Assembly: GCF_004000255.1 (NCBI RefSeq) | Contig: NZ_RCIQ01000007.1 | Location: 62,001-126,000, forward strand | Direction of reading: 5' to 3' | Source: Nioella ostreopsis | GTDB lineage: Bacteria > Pseudomonadota > Alphaproteobacteria > Rhodobacterales > Rhodobacteraceae | DNA length: 64,000 nt | In this document: positions 42,630 to 50,730 of the stretch, piece by piece | How positions within the stretch are numbered: position 1 is the stretch's first letter | Layout: each line of letters starts with the position of its first letter | Translations under genes and position numbers: made by a program | Notes under the pieces: model-generated | The model's input: only the letters and a program-made list of their open reading frames with translations | Database searches by the model: none | Told to the model about the DNA's origin: nothing

Positions 42630-43514
42630 TTACAGCGCGTTGACCGGCACTTTGAGCATCGGATTGCCGTCCTTGTCGGTCGGAACCTCGCCCGCGCGCA
42701 TGTTCACCTGCAAGGAGGGGATGATCAGCTTGGGCATGTCAAGCTGCGCGTCACGCTCGGTGCGGAACTTGACGAATTCTTCCTTCGTCTTGCCGCCACC
42801 CACATGGATGTTGTGCGCCTTCTCTTCGCCCACGGTGGTTTCCCACGCGATGTCGCGGCCGTTCGGACCGTAGTCGTGGCACATGAACAGACGCATGTCG
42901 TCGGGCAGCGCCAGCACCTTCTGGATCGAGTCATAAAGCGTACCCGCGTCGCCACCGGGGAAGTCGGCCCGGGCAGAGCCACCATCGGGCATGAACAGCG
43001 TGTCGCCCACAAAGGCGGCATTGCCCATCACATGCACCATGCAGGCCGGGGTGTGACCGGGGGTATACATGGCGAAAGCCTGCATATTGCCGATCATGTA
43101 GGTGTCGCCCTCGACAAACAGCTTGTCGAACTGGCTGCCGTCGCGCTGGAACTCGGTGCCTTCGTTGAAGACCTTGCCGAACGTGTCCTGCACGACCATG
43201 ATCTTGTCGCCCACACCGATCTTGCCGCCCAGTTTGTTCTGGATATAGGGCGCGGCGGACAGGTGATCGGCATGGACATGGGTCTCGATGATCCATTCCA
43301 GTTTCAGATCGTTCTTCTCGATATGGGCGATCAGCTCGTCCGCGTGATCATAGGTGATCCGACCGGCGGCATAGTCGATATCCATGACGGAATCGACGAT
43401 GGCGCAGGAATTGGAGCTCGGGTCTTTCACGACATAGCTGATCGTGTTGGTGGCGGGGTCGAAGAAGGCATCGACCTGGGGTTTGACGTCCATCTTGATG
43501 GGGTAGTTCGACAT
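42630..43514 (-). CDS. metallo-beta-lactamase fold persulfide dioxygenase-like protein (Blh/ETHE1 type)
   Basis: This 294-residue protein has the MBL motif THVHADHLSA (78-87), TPGHTPACMVHV, GDTLFMPDGGSARADFPGGD and CHDYGPNGRD, as in ETHE1/Blh enzymes with a single Fe(II). These enzymes oxidise glutathione persulfide to sulfite. The start at 43514 has AGGAT upstream. The DUF442 domain found fused to Blh in some bacteria is here fused to the SQR gene downstream instead. Confidence 0.91.
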   Translation of the reverse strand: MSNYPIKMDVKPQVDAFFDPATNTISYVVKDPSSNSCAIVDSVMDIDYAAGRITYDHADELIAHIEKNDLKLEWIIETHVHADHLSAAPYIQNKLGGKIGVGDKIMVVQDTFGKVFNEGTEFQRDGSQFDKLFVEGDTYMIGNMQAFAMYTPGHTPACMVHVMGNAAFVGDTLFMPDGGSARADFPGGDAGTLYDSIQKVLALPDDMRLFMCHDYGPNGRDIAWETTVGEEKAHNIHVGGGKTKEEFVKFRTERDAQLDMPKLIIPSLQVNMRAGEVPTDKDGNPMLKVPVNAL

Positions 43515-43550
43515 GATTGTATCCTCCGATAACTGGTGTGGCAAAGCCGA

Positions 43551-43988
43551 TCAGGCCTGCGTGGGGGCCGTAGGACGGCGGAAATGCATCAGTGCTCGCG
43601 CCGCGAAGATCCCCGCGACAAGGGCAATGGTGAAGAGAACGACCTCGATCCGACCGGTGCCAAGGGCAGGCAGCGCGCCACCGGGGCAGAAGCCCGCAAT
43701 GCCCCAGCCAATGCCGAAGACGGCGGACCCGCCAAGCAGCTTGAGGTCGATGACATTCGAGCCGGGCAGCAGGAACTGCCGGTCAAACAGCGGCATGGGC
43801 CGTTTCAGAACGAAGCGGTAGCCGAGGAAGGTCACCACCACCGCCCCGCCCATGACAAAGATCAGGCTCGGGTCCCAGGTGCCCGCCACGTCGAAGAAGT
43901 TGATGACCTTGGCCGGGTTCGCCATGCCCGAGATCGAGATCCCGAGGCCGAAGACGATGCCGATGAGATATGCAACGAAGATCCGCAT
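43551..43988 (-). CDS. YeeE/YedE family protein, half 2
   Basis: This 145-residue membrane protein has about four hydrophobic segments and the FGIGWGIAGFCPGGALPAL signature with the conserved Cys of sulfur-transporting YeeE/YedE proteins. The start at 43988 overlaps the end of half 1 by a few bases. Together the two halves make one YeeE-like transporter, proposed to import thiosulfate or another sulfur species. Confidence 0.9.
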   Translation of the reverse strand: MRIFVAYLIGIVFGLGISISGMANPAKVINFFDVAGTWDPSLIFVMGGAVVVTFLGYRFVLKRPMPLFDRQFLLPGSNVIDLKLLGGSAVFGIGWGIAGFCPGGALPALGTGRIEVVLFTIALVAGIFAARALMHFRRPTAPTQA

Positions 43989-43992
43989 TGGC

Positions 43993-44424
43993 TCAGCCTC
44001 CAATCACGTGGCGAAGGACAAAGACGGTGAGGCCGGTGAAGACCATGAACGTGGCCACGGCCGAGATCGACCGGGGCGACAGCCGCGCCATCCCGCAGAC
44101 CCCATGGCCCGAGGTGCAGCCCGACCCGAAGGTCACGCCGATCCCCACGATGAAGCCGCCGACCAGCAGCATCGGCTTAGACACCGGCACCTCGACGGCA
44201 GGCATCTGCCCCATCAGCGCAAAGTAGACCAGCGGACCGGTGACCATCCCGGCCAGGATGGCGGCGCGCCAGTAGAAGTCTTCGCGGGACGCGGGGCTGA
44301 AGAACCCGGCCAGAATGCCGGTCGCGCCCATGATCCGGCCAAGGGTCAGCATCAGCAGCACCGAGGCGGTGCCGATCAGCACGCCGCCGATGGTGCTGGC
44401 CAAAGGTGTGAATTCGGTTTCCAT
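43993..44424 (-). CDS. YeeE/YedE family protein, half 1
   Basis: This 143-residue membrane protein has about four hydrophobic segments and the partner signature VTFGSGCTSGHGVCGMARLS with two Cys residues. It is the first gene of the sulfide operon reading leftward, followed by half 2, the persulfide dioxygenase-like gene, the SQR fusion and sulP. Confidence 0.9.
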   Translation of the reverse strand: METEFTPLASTIGGVLIGTASVLLMLTLGRIMGATGILAGFFSPASREDFYWRAAILAGMVTGPLVYFALMGQMPAVEVPVSKPMLLVGGFIVGIGVTFGSGCTSGHGVCGMARLSPRSISAVATFMVFTGLTVFVLRHVIGG

Positions 44425-44509
44425 ATCGTCCTGTCTCCTTCAGACCAGTGAGGGGAGAATCGCGCATACGCCCCTTGTTTTGCTGGCCTTGTTCGCTGTT
44501 TCCTGTGAA

Positions 44510-44523
44510 CTTCACCTGTGAAG
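44510..44523. promoter_or_regulatory. candidate operator of the sulfide operon
   Basis: CTTCACCTGTGAAG is a 14-bp dyad with a 2-base centre. Together with GTGAA just left of it there are three alternating GTGAA/TTCAC half sites. It lies 86-99 bases before the first operon gene. No ArsR-type (BigR/SqrR) regulator gene is in the window. Confidence 0.4.
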
Positions 44524-44547
44524 CTTGTCGTCTGTCTACAACGCAGA

Positions 44548-44586
44548 CTGCCCTGCTTCAGTGACGATGTCACCAAAGCAGGGCAG
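44548..44586 (-). terminator. hairpin after the Hint array
   Basis: An 11-bp perfect stem CTGCCCTGCTT/AAGCAGGGCAG with an inner TGAC/GTCA lies 30 bases past the stop of the last Hint gene. A T run is lacking. Confidence 0.5.
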
Positions 44587-44616
44587 CCGCTTGGAAAAGA
44601 GAAAGGAAGGGTGGGA

Positions 44617-45516
44617 TCAGGCCGCGCAGGCGGGGCTCAGTCTGGCCCGGATCCGCTCCGGCACTTGCCGGGCGCTCATGGCACGGGGGTAAGGCAGTTC
44701 CTCCATCTCCGGCACGTCGCCGTAGAGCGCCTCGAACTCCGCGTAATTGTCGAAACCACGGCGGGAGACATTGTCGATGAAGGTCTCGGCAGGAGCGCCG
44801 TTCGCAAGGATGATCTCGTGCGCCTCGGTCTCGATGTGGTAGACGATGTAGGTCTCGCCCATCTCGGAGAGTGGCACGCGGGTGATCGACGTCCTATTCA
44901 CCAATGCCCCGGCATGACAGATCACGCCATCCACCAACATCCCGTGATCGGCGGTCACGGTCAGGTCAGCAGTCGGCAGGCCATCACCCAGAGCCCCGGC
45001 AGAAAAGCGCACGAGGCGCAGCCGCTCGGCGGGACCGAAGCGGGTCATGACGGTCTGGTGGCCGATCCATTTTACACGGCATAATGTGCCCGCTGCCGTT
45101 GCGATCAGATCACCGATTTCCAGCCGCTCAACGGCGACAGCTCCGTTCGGCCCGACGATCTTGGTACCAGCAGCGAAGCATTGCACGGTAACCGACCCAG
45201 TGGACCACCCGGCATCAGCCTGCATTGCAGCGAAGGTTGCGGGGAACCCGCCGATAGGCGCGGCTGGCCCGTACATGTAATGATCGCCTGAAGACGCGTC
45301 GAGACAGACAATGAACGTGTTGGTGCCATCCGACCACGTGCCGACAAAGGCATCGCCCGGCTCCCCGAGGAACAGCCCGTCGACCATGTTGGTATCGCCT
45401 GTGTCGAATGTGTTGCCGCCCGCGCCGTCATCCAGCGTGCCGCCAAACGGTATATTAAGAATGAGACCGCCTGATGCCTCGTATTGACCGATATATGAGA
45501 AAGACTGGTCAGCCAT
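44617..45516 (-). CDS. Hint-domain protein A (distal array member)
   Basis: This 299-residue protein has no signal peptide. Residues 1-112 form a Gly/Asp-rich, probably beta N-terminal domain unlike those of the other array members. The Hint module starts at Cys113 (QCFAAGTKI) and includes VERLEIGDLI, VKWIGHQTVMTRFGPAERL and the T-x-x-H block TVTADHGMLVDG. A constant tail follows (ETFIDNVSRRGFDNYAEF, then ALYGDVPEMEELPYPRAM). In Hedgehog/intein-type modules the leading Cys and the TxxH His drive an N-S acyl shift. GCAGGAG precedes the ATG. Confidence 0.83.
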   Translation of the reverse strand: MADQSFSYIGQYEASGGLILNIPFGGTLDDGAGGNTFDTGDTNMVDGLFLGEPGDAFVGTWSDGTNTFIVCLDASSGDHYMYGPAAPIGGFPATFAAMQADAGWSTGSVTVQCFAAGTKIVGPNGAVAVERLEIGDLIATAAGTLCRVKWIGHQTVMTRFGPAERLRLVRFSAGALGDGLPTADLTVTADHGMLVDGVICHAGALVNRTSITRVPLSEMGETYIVYHIETEAHEIILANGAPAETFIDNVSRRGFDNYAEFEALYGDVPEMEELPYPRAMSARQVPERIRARLSPACAA

Positions 45517-45684
45517 ACCGCTACTCCTGCAGAAAACCGTCAAAAAGATCGACTGCGCCAAGATGACCCTGGCACCTGAACGTGGGGAGACTGACCGATT
45601 TCAACACACGGCACAAGACCTCTGACCCCGATGCTCGAAAGCGATCCGGCGTTCTGGTCACGACGACAAATTCCGACGCAGTGG

Positions 45685-46539
45685 TCAGGCAGCCGAGGCT
45701 CGAGAAATCCAAGTCAGTATGCGCGCAGGCACCTGCCGTGCCGACATCGCGCGGGGGTAAGGCAGTTCCTCCATTTCAGGCACCTCGCCATAAAGCGCCT
45801 CGAACTCGGGGAAATTGTCGAAGGCCCGGCGGCTTACATTGTCGATGAAGGTCTCGGCGGGCGCGCCATTGGCAAGGATGATTTCATGCGCCTCTGTCTC
45901 GATATGGTAGACGGTGTAGCTATTGCCCATCTCGGACAGCGGAACCTGGGTGATCGTTGTGCCGTTCACCAAAGCGCCTGCATGGCAAAGCACACCCTCG
46001 ATCAGCAGCGCGTGGTCGGCGGTCAGGGTCAGGCTGCGGGCCGGGCATCCGGGGCCGAGCGCGCCGGCGTCCACACGCACCAGACCCAGGCGGGCGGCTG
46101 GCAGGAAGGCCGGGAAAACCGTCTGCCGCCCGATCCATTTCACCGCGACCGGCTTTCCCTCTGCCGTTTCGATCATGTCGCCAATGGTCAGCGCCTCAAC
46201 GGTACGCTCGCCTTCGGGGGTGGAAATCAGCGTGCCCTTCGCAAAGCAGAAACTGTAGGTCTGCGGGGTGATCGTGGGCAGACTGGCGGGAAAGGTTACG
46301 CTCGCGGGGCCGGGATTATAGATCAGGTATTGGTTGGCCCCGAACAGCGTCACGAAGGTTACCGGCATGATGATGCCACCGATGTCCACGGTGCCCTCGT
46401 AGGATGACACCCCGCCGAACAGAACGTCGTTCACGACCAGTTCGCCGTCAGAATCGCTGAATGACCCGCCCCCTTGAGAATTTAGAAGCGTGCCTGTGTT
46501 GCTGTAATTGGCTGTCTGCACATAAATTAGATCCGGCAT
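45685..46539 (-). CDS. Hint-domain protein B
   Basis: This 284-residue protein has an N-terminal domain of 97 residues (opening MPDLIYVQTANYSNTGTLL) unrelated in sequence to those of A and D. It then has the shared Hint module from Cys98 (FCFAKGTLI) with WIGRQTVFPAFLPAARL in place of the usual FGPAERL, TLTADHALLIEG, and the constant tail ending in PRAMSARQVP. It lacks a signal peptide. GAAGAGGA precedes the ATG. The opening MPD.. resembles that of protein C. Confidence 0.82.
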   Translation of the reverse strand: MPDLIYVQTANYSNTGTLLNSQGGGSFSDSDGELVVNDVLFGGVSSYEGTVDIGGIIMPVTFVTLFGANQYLIYNPGPASVTFPASLPTITPQTYSFCFAKGTLISTPEGERTVEALTIGDMIETAEGKPVAVKWIGRQTVFPAFLPAARLGLVRVDAGALGPGCPARSLTLTADHALLIEGVLCHAGALVNGTTITQVPLSEMGNSYTVYHIETEAHEIILANGAPAETFIDNVSRRAFDNFPEFEALYGEVPEMEELPYPRAMSARQVPARILTWISRASAA

Positions 46540-46756
46540 TGTGTCCTCTTCCTATGCTGCAAGGAAAGCTCTGGCTGTGCTGTGCAAGGGCGCGAGCATG
46601 GCTGCTTTCGGTACGTGCGAGTGTTTGATTGCCCCGCTGGCGCTATGGCCCAAAACCTTTGCACCGCGCGGAAATTCCGTCCGGCCAGAGTGCCGACGGA
46701 CAGGCCGCGTCCGGTAATTCGGCCCAGGGCTTCAGACATGATCGCGCCACGCAGAC

Positions 46757-47710
46757 TCATCCCACCCGGCGCGGGGCAAGCCGTGCTGCAATCGCCATTG
46801 GCACCTGCCGCACCGACATCGCGCGGGGGTAGGGCAGTTCTTCCATTTCGGGCACGTCGCCATAGAGCGCCTCGAACTCCGTGTAGTTGTCGAACACCCG
46901 GCGGCTGACATTGTCGATGAAGGTCTCGGCGGGTGCGCCGTTGGCGAGGATGATCTCGTGGTCCGCGGTCTCGATGTGGTAGACGGTGTAGATCTCGCCC
47001 ATCTCCTCCAGCGGCACGCGGGTGATGGTCTCGCCGTTCACCAGAGCCCCCGCGTGGCAGATGACGCCCTCCACCAGCATCCCGTGGTCGGCGGTCACCG
47101 TCAGATCCATATTGGGAAGCCCCCCACCCAGAGACCCCGCCGCAAAGCGCACCGGCATCAGCCGTTCGGCGGGGCCGAAGCGGGTCATCACCGTTTGCCG
47201 CCCGATCCATTTGACGGCAACGCTGCGGCCCTCAGCGGTCACCACGCTGTCGCCGATCGCCAGGGTTTCCACCGCGACCTCTCCGCCAGGGGTCGCAATC
47301 GCAGTCCCTTCCGCGAAGCAGAGATACAGGTTGGGGCCGCTTGCCGTGCTCTGATAAACATTCGATGTCCCGCTAGACCCCACGGCATTATTGAAGGCCG
47401 AAACGTCATCGACGGCAATATAGAAGAACGTGTTGCTGGCATTGGTGAAAATGGGAAAGTCCAAACCGTTCGCGCTGACCGTGTAGCCAGAGAAGGTGAA
47501 ACCAGGGGCGGACGGGTCAACGCCAGCGCTCAACTGCCCGTCCCCATTCGTATCCGTCACATCCAAGGTGCCGCCCTGGGCAAAGGAGTTGCTCCAGGTC
47601 AACTGGGTTCCCGGTTCGCCCAGATTATTCATGAAGTTCGGGCCGGTCACGGTGACGTCGCTGGCCTGGATGGCCAGCCAGCCGCCGGATTGGTAGGTGA
47701 TATCGGGCAA
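46757..47710 (-). CDS. Hint-domain protein C
   Basis: This 317-residue protein has the longest N-terminal domain of the array (130 residues), which includes DTNGDGQLS, an EF-hand/dockerin-like calcium loop. The Hint module runs from Cys131 (LCFAEGTAI) through VKWIGRQTVMTRFGPAERL and TVTADHGMLVEG to the constant tail. The start is TTG at 47710 with ACAGGAG upstream; there is no nearby ATG in frame. Confidence 0.8.
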   Translation of the reverse strand: MPDITYQSGGWLAIQASDVTVTGPNFMNNLGEPGTQLTWSNSFAQGGTLDVTDTNGDGQLSAGVDPSAPGFTFSGYTVSANGLDFPIFTNASNTFFYIAVDDVSAFNNAVGSSGTSNVYQSTASGPNLYLCFAEGTAIATPGGEVAVETLAIGDSVVTAEGRSVAVKWIGRQTVMTRFGPAERLMPVRFAAGSLGGGLPNMDLTVTADHGMLVEGVICHAGALVNGETITRVPLEEMGEIYTVYHIETADHEIILANGAPAETFIDNVSRRVFDNYTEFEALYGDVPEMEELPYPRAMSVRQVPMAIAARLAPRRVG

Positions 47711-47775
47711 GGGGGTTTACTCCTGTAATCGGGGAACACACCGGCCAGCACAGGCGCGGCGCAGATCAGTGGACG

Positions 47776-48681
47776 TCAACCCAGATTGCGTTGACGCAAT
47801 CCAAGCGCGCACTGGATCTCGAGCGGCACCTGTCGTGCCGACATCGCGCGTGGGTGAGGCAGTTCTTCCATCTCTGGCACGTCGCCATAGAGCGCCTCGA
47901 ACTCCGCGTAATTGTCGAAGACCCGGCGTGAGACATTGTCGATGAAGGTCTCAGAGGGCGCGCCATTGGCGATGATGATTTCGTGCGCCTCGGTCTCGAT
48001 GTGGTAGACGGTGTAGGTCTCGCCCATCTCCTCCAGCGGAACGCGGGTGATCGTCGTGCTATTCACCAGCGCGCCCGCGTGGCAAATGACGCCCTCTACC
48101 AGCATCCCGTGGTCGGCGGTGACGGTCAGGTCCGTATGCGGCAGCCCGTCACCCAAAGACCCGGCGGCGAAGCGCACCGGCATCAGACGCTCGGCGGGGC
48201 CGAAGCGCGTAGAGACAGTCTGGCGACCCACCCACTTGACAGGAACCTCGCGCCCGTCGGCGCAGCAAACATGTTCTCCGATGGCCAAGGTCTCCACCGC
48301 GCGCTCCCCCAGAGGGGTCGAGATTAATGCGCCTTCCGCAAAACAGACCGTGAACGGTGTGGTGGTCGTAATGAAGGTCGACGTGTCCGGATAGCTGCCG
48401 CTGACTTCCGCCCCGATGACGTAGACAAAACTCGATGTGCTGAACACCGGATATGTCTGCCCTGAGAACTGGAGGTTTCCATCGAAGCTGGCCGGTTGGG
48501 TCGAGGCCCCAAGCTGATAGGTCAGCGACTCGCTGATCGTGAAGGTCGTGTCCGTTGGCGGATTACCATCGAACACAGAAAAGGCGGCAAAGCTGGAAAT
48601 CGGGCCTTCAGCCACGAATGCCCCCGTTGTGGCGTTGTAGATCGTGACGATGGTGTTGGCCGGTACGTCGAAAGTTGCCAT
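47776..48681 (-). CDS. Hint-domain protein D (promoter-proximal member)
   Basis: This 301-residue protein has a Thr/Ser/Phe-rich, probably beta N-terminal domain of 112 residues (opening MATFDVPANTIVTIYNATTG). The Hint module starts at Cys113 (VCFAEGALI) with VKWVGRQTVSTRFGPAERL, TVTADHGMLVEG and the constant tail. It is the first array gene after the LuxR-type regulator. The frame extends 13 codons further upstream, but MATFDV is the first ATG giving a plausible N terminus. Confidence 0.8.
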   Translation of the reverse strand: MATFDVPANTIVTIYNATTGAFVAEGPISSFAAFSVFDGNPPTDTTFTISESLTYQLGASTQPASFDGNLQFSGQTYPVFSTSSFVYVIGAEVSGSYPDTSTFITTTTPFTVCFAEGALISTPLGERAVETLAIGEHVCCADGREVPVKWVGRQTVSTRFGPAERLMPVRFAAGSLGDGLPHTDLTVTADHGMLVEGVICHAGALVNSTTITRVPLEEMGETYTVYHIETEAHEIIIANGAPSETFIDNVSRRVFDNYAEFEALYGDVPEMEELPHPRAMSARQVPLEIQCALGLRQRNLG

Positions 48682-48851
48682 GGAGTTGCTCGGTGCCCTT
48701 AATAAAACGACCCTCCGCATGCGGGCGGCAGTCGTGATTAATGAAATTGAAGGGCAGGCACTCGATAACCAGAACCGTCAGCGCGGACACCTGCCCCCAT
48801 GCGCTGGCAATGTGCTACCGCAGGCAGAAAGCAGACCAAACGTGGCTTTTC

Positions 48852-48875
48852 TTATGTGTCAGATATTATGTGTCA
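48852..48875. promoter_or_regulatory. 10-bp direct repeat between luxR-type gene and Hint array
   Basis: TTATGTGTCA occurs at 48852-48861 and again at 48866-48875, 14 bp apart, the second overlapping the stop codon of the LuxR-type gene. It lies about 170-195 bases before the first Hint gene start and could be a binding site for its control. Confidence 0.4.
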
Positions 48876-49768
48876 TTTCTTGCATATTCCGTGCCCTGCT
48901 GATTGTCCCCGGTACTCAGGAACACGGTCAGCTCGTTCTGATGGGCACGGGTCATCGGATCGGGCACCAGGCCGATCCGCATCGCCAGGGCCGCAAGGTC
49001 GGCACGATTGCGGCAGCCGGTCTTGCTCTGCAGGGCGCTGATCCTCTGGCGAACCGTTGAAATGGACACGCCAAGCCGGGCCGAAATCTCCTTGTCGGTC
49101 ATGCCCGCCCCGACGGATTCGACGATCTCGCGCTGCTTCTCGGTCAGCTTGTTGCGTTCCATGAATTCGGTCTTGAACAGCTCCATATGCCGGATATGGG
49201 CATAGAGCGCACAGGCATGCAGCACCCACCCGTGCTGCGCCATCAACTCCTCGAACACAGCCCTAGGCAGATCGGCGGCCAGCATCATATGCGCGGCCTG
49301 CCCCGGATCGGTCATCCGCATGGGAATCGCAATGCCGCTGCGCCCGCCATATTTCTCGGCTGTCTGTTTCAGCAGAAAGGCCCGCTCCTCATCCATGTTG
49401 TGCATGAGGTCGTGATACTCGTATCCGGTCAGGACCGGTTCCAGACGGTTGATCGAGTGCAGCCGAAAGGTCGATTTGCGCCGCACCCGAGTGTCGGTAT
49501 TGGCAAAATCGATCCAGCTGGAATCCATCGTCGTGCGGATGAACTGAACCTTCTGCCAGTTCTGGTAATCGGTGGCGATCACGTAATCGACAAGCGTGAT
49601 CCCCTTGCGCTTCGCCAGATCGACGAAAAGCTGCCAGACCTCTTCAGAGGTGGCCGTCTCATTCAGGGCCGTCACAAAGGTAAGAATATCCTGCGGAAGA
49701 ACCGTGCAGGGTGCGGCATTCAACTCGGAACTCTGGGTCAAAGGGATCCTCATCTGATCTGGGCCCAT
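48866..49768 (-). CDS. LuxR-family regulator with autoinducer-binding-like domain
   Basis: This protein of up to 300 residues has an N-terminal region fitting the autoinducer-binding fold (WQLFVDLAKRKGITLVDYVI, GGRSGIAIPMRMTDPGQA) and a GerE/LuxR helix-turn-helix at about 210-270 (LTEKQREIVESVGAGMTDKE, then ISARLGVSISTVRQRISAL). No luxI-type synthase is in the window, so it would be a LuxR solo. The exact start is uncertain (49768 or 49753; neither has a clear ribosome site). It lies directly upstream of the Hint array on the same strand and is the best candidate for its regulator. Confidence 0.85.
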   Translation of the reverse strand: MGPDQMRIPLTQSSELNAAPCTVLPQDILTFVTALNETATSEEVWQLFVDLAKRKGITLVDYVIATDYQNWQKVQFIRTTMDSSWIDFANTDTRVRRKSTFRLHSINRLEPVLTGYEYHDLMHNMDEERAFLLKQTAEKYGGRSGIAIPMRMTDPGQAAHMMLAADLPRAVFEELMAQHGWVLHACALYAHIRHMELFKTEFMERNKLTEKQREIVESVGAGMTDKEISARLGVSISTVRQRISALQSKTGCRNRADLAALAMRIGLVPDPMTRAHQNELTVFLSTGDNQQGTEYARNDT

Positions 49769-49922
49769 TGCGTTTTCGAAATGCGTTTGGGGTCAAAAAC
49801 GGAAGAGTCTCATAGGACGCCCCGCGCTTCAAGACACCGCGCATGTGGTGGCTGGTCGCTCCCATACGGCTGGCAGCCGGGCACCGCGCATTGCTTACGG
49901 CTCCCCCTGCAACCGACACTGA

Positions 49923-50588
49923 TCAGGAGGCCTCGGACTGCGCCAGTTTCGCAATGCTGGCCGCGTCCAGCAGTTCCACGTTTCCGCGCGTCTGCTTGAT
50001 CCAGTCGCGGCGCTGAAACTCCGACAACTGGCGTGAGATCACCTCTCGTGCGGTGCCCAGTTCGGCGGCCAGTTGCTGATGCGTGGCCTTGACCGTCTGC
50101 CCCTGCTTCAGGTCCAGCAGCTTCTGTGCCAACCGGATATCCATGCGTTGAAAGGCGATGTCCTCGATGACGTGAAACAGGTCGGTGATCCGCTTGGAAT
50201 AGGCCGAAAAGACGAAGGTGCGAAACTCCTTGGACTGGGAAATCAGGTCGTCGAACACCGAGCGCGGAATCGCGGCGGCCTTGATGTCGGTCTCGGCTAC
50301 GCCCTCGGCGCTGTAATCCTCATAGGCCAGCAGGCAGGCCGTGGTCATGACACAGCTTTCGCCCGCCTGAACACGATAAAGCACGATCTCCCGCCCGTTT
50401 TCCGACAGTTGCTGCACGCGCACCGTGCCATCCAGAAGAAACAGCAGGTTTTCCGGCGAATTGCCGGGGCCGAAAATGACCGTGCCCTTGGGCATCGTGA
50501 TCACGGTCGAGCGGGCATCCAGAATGCTCCGGATGCGCTCGGGCAATCGGGACAGCCCCTGAAAGCGGGAAATCCAGTCTTCGCTCAT
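49923..50588 (-). CDS. Crp/Fnr family transcriptional regulator
   Basis: This 221-residue protein has an N-terminal cyclic-nucleotide-binding fold (ENLLFLLDGTVRVQQLSENG) and a C-terminal winged helix with recognition helix TAREVISRQL. The E-x-x-S-R pattern (Glu182, Ser185, Arg186) is that of FNR/Dnr-type proteins that read TTGAT-N4-ATCAA. The N-terminal FNR cysteine cluster is missing; Cys79 and Cys85 are the only cysteines. A matching box lies 94-107 bases upstream in the divergent region shared with the ABC exporter operon. Confidence 0.9.
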   Translation of the reverse strand: MSEDWISRFQGLSRLPERIRSILDARSTVITMPKGTVIFGPGNSPENLLFLLDGTVRVQQLSENGREIVLYRVQAGESCVMTTACLLAYEDYSAEGVAETDIKAAAIPRSVFDDLISQSKEFRTFVFSAYSKRITDLFHVIEDIAFQRMDIRLAQKLLDLKQGQTVKATHQQLAAELGTAREVISRQLSEFQRRDWIKQTRGNVELLDAASIAKLAQSEAS

Positions 50589-50681
50589 CTCTCTGGGCCT
50601 TCCCTCATTGACCGTGCCAAGTCTGCCCCCGCGGAACGCCGCGTCAAGCCTTTCCGGCGGGACTAGCCGAATGCCCCCGGC

Positions 50682-50695
50682 TTGATCATAGTCAA
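50682..50695. promoter_or_regulatory. FNR/Dnr-type box between Crp/Fnr gene and ABC operon
   Basis: TTGATCATAGTCAA is a near-perfect TTGAT-N4-ATCAA site, 35 bases before the ABC ATPase start. The recognition helix of the adjacent regulator fits this half site. Confidence 0.68.
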
Positions 50696-50730
50696 GGCAG
50701 CACCGACACCTTCTCAGATAACGGTGGACC

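Noticed and set aside
39088-44424. A thiosulfate-oxidising (sox) gene cluster
   Set aside because: No soxXYZABCD-type proteins are present; the genes fit sulfide and persulfide detoxification instead.
46540-46756. Short minus-strand open frame between Hint genes B and C (begins MSLRGAIMSEALG)
   Set aside because: It overlaps the 3' end of the Hint C gene, has no family match or clear ribosome site, and its composition looks like spacer DNA.
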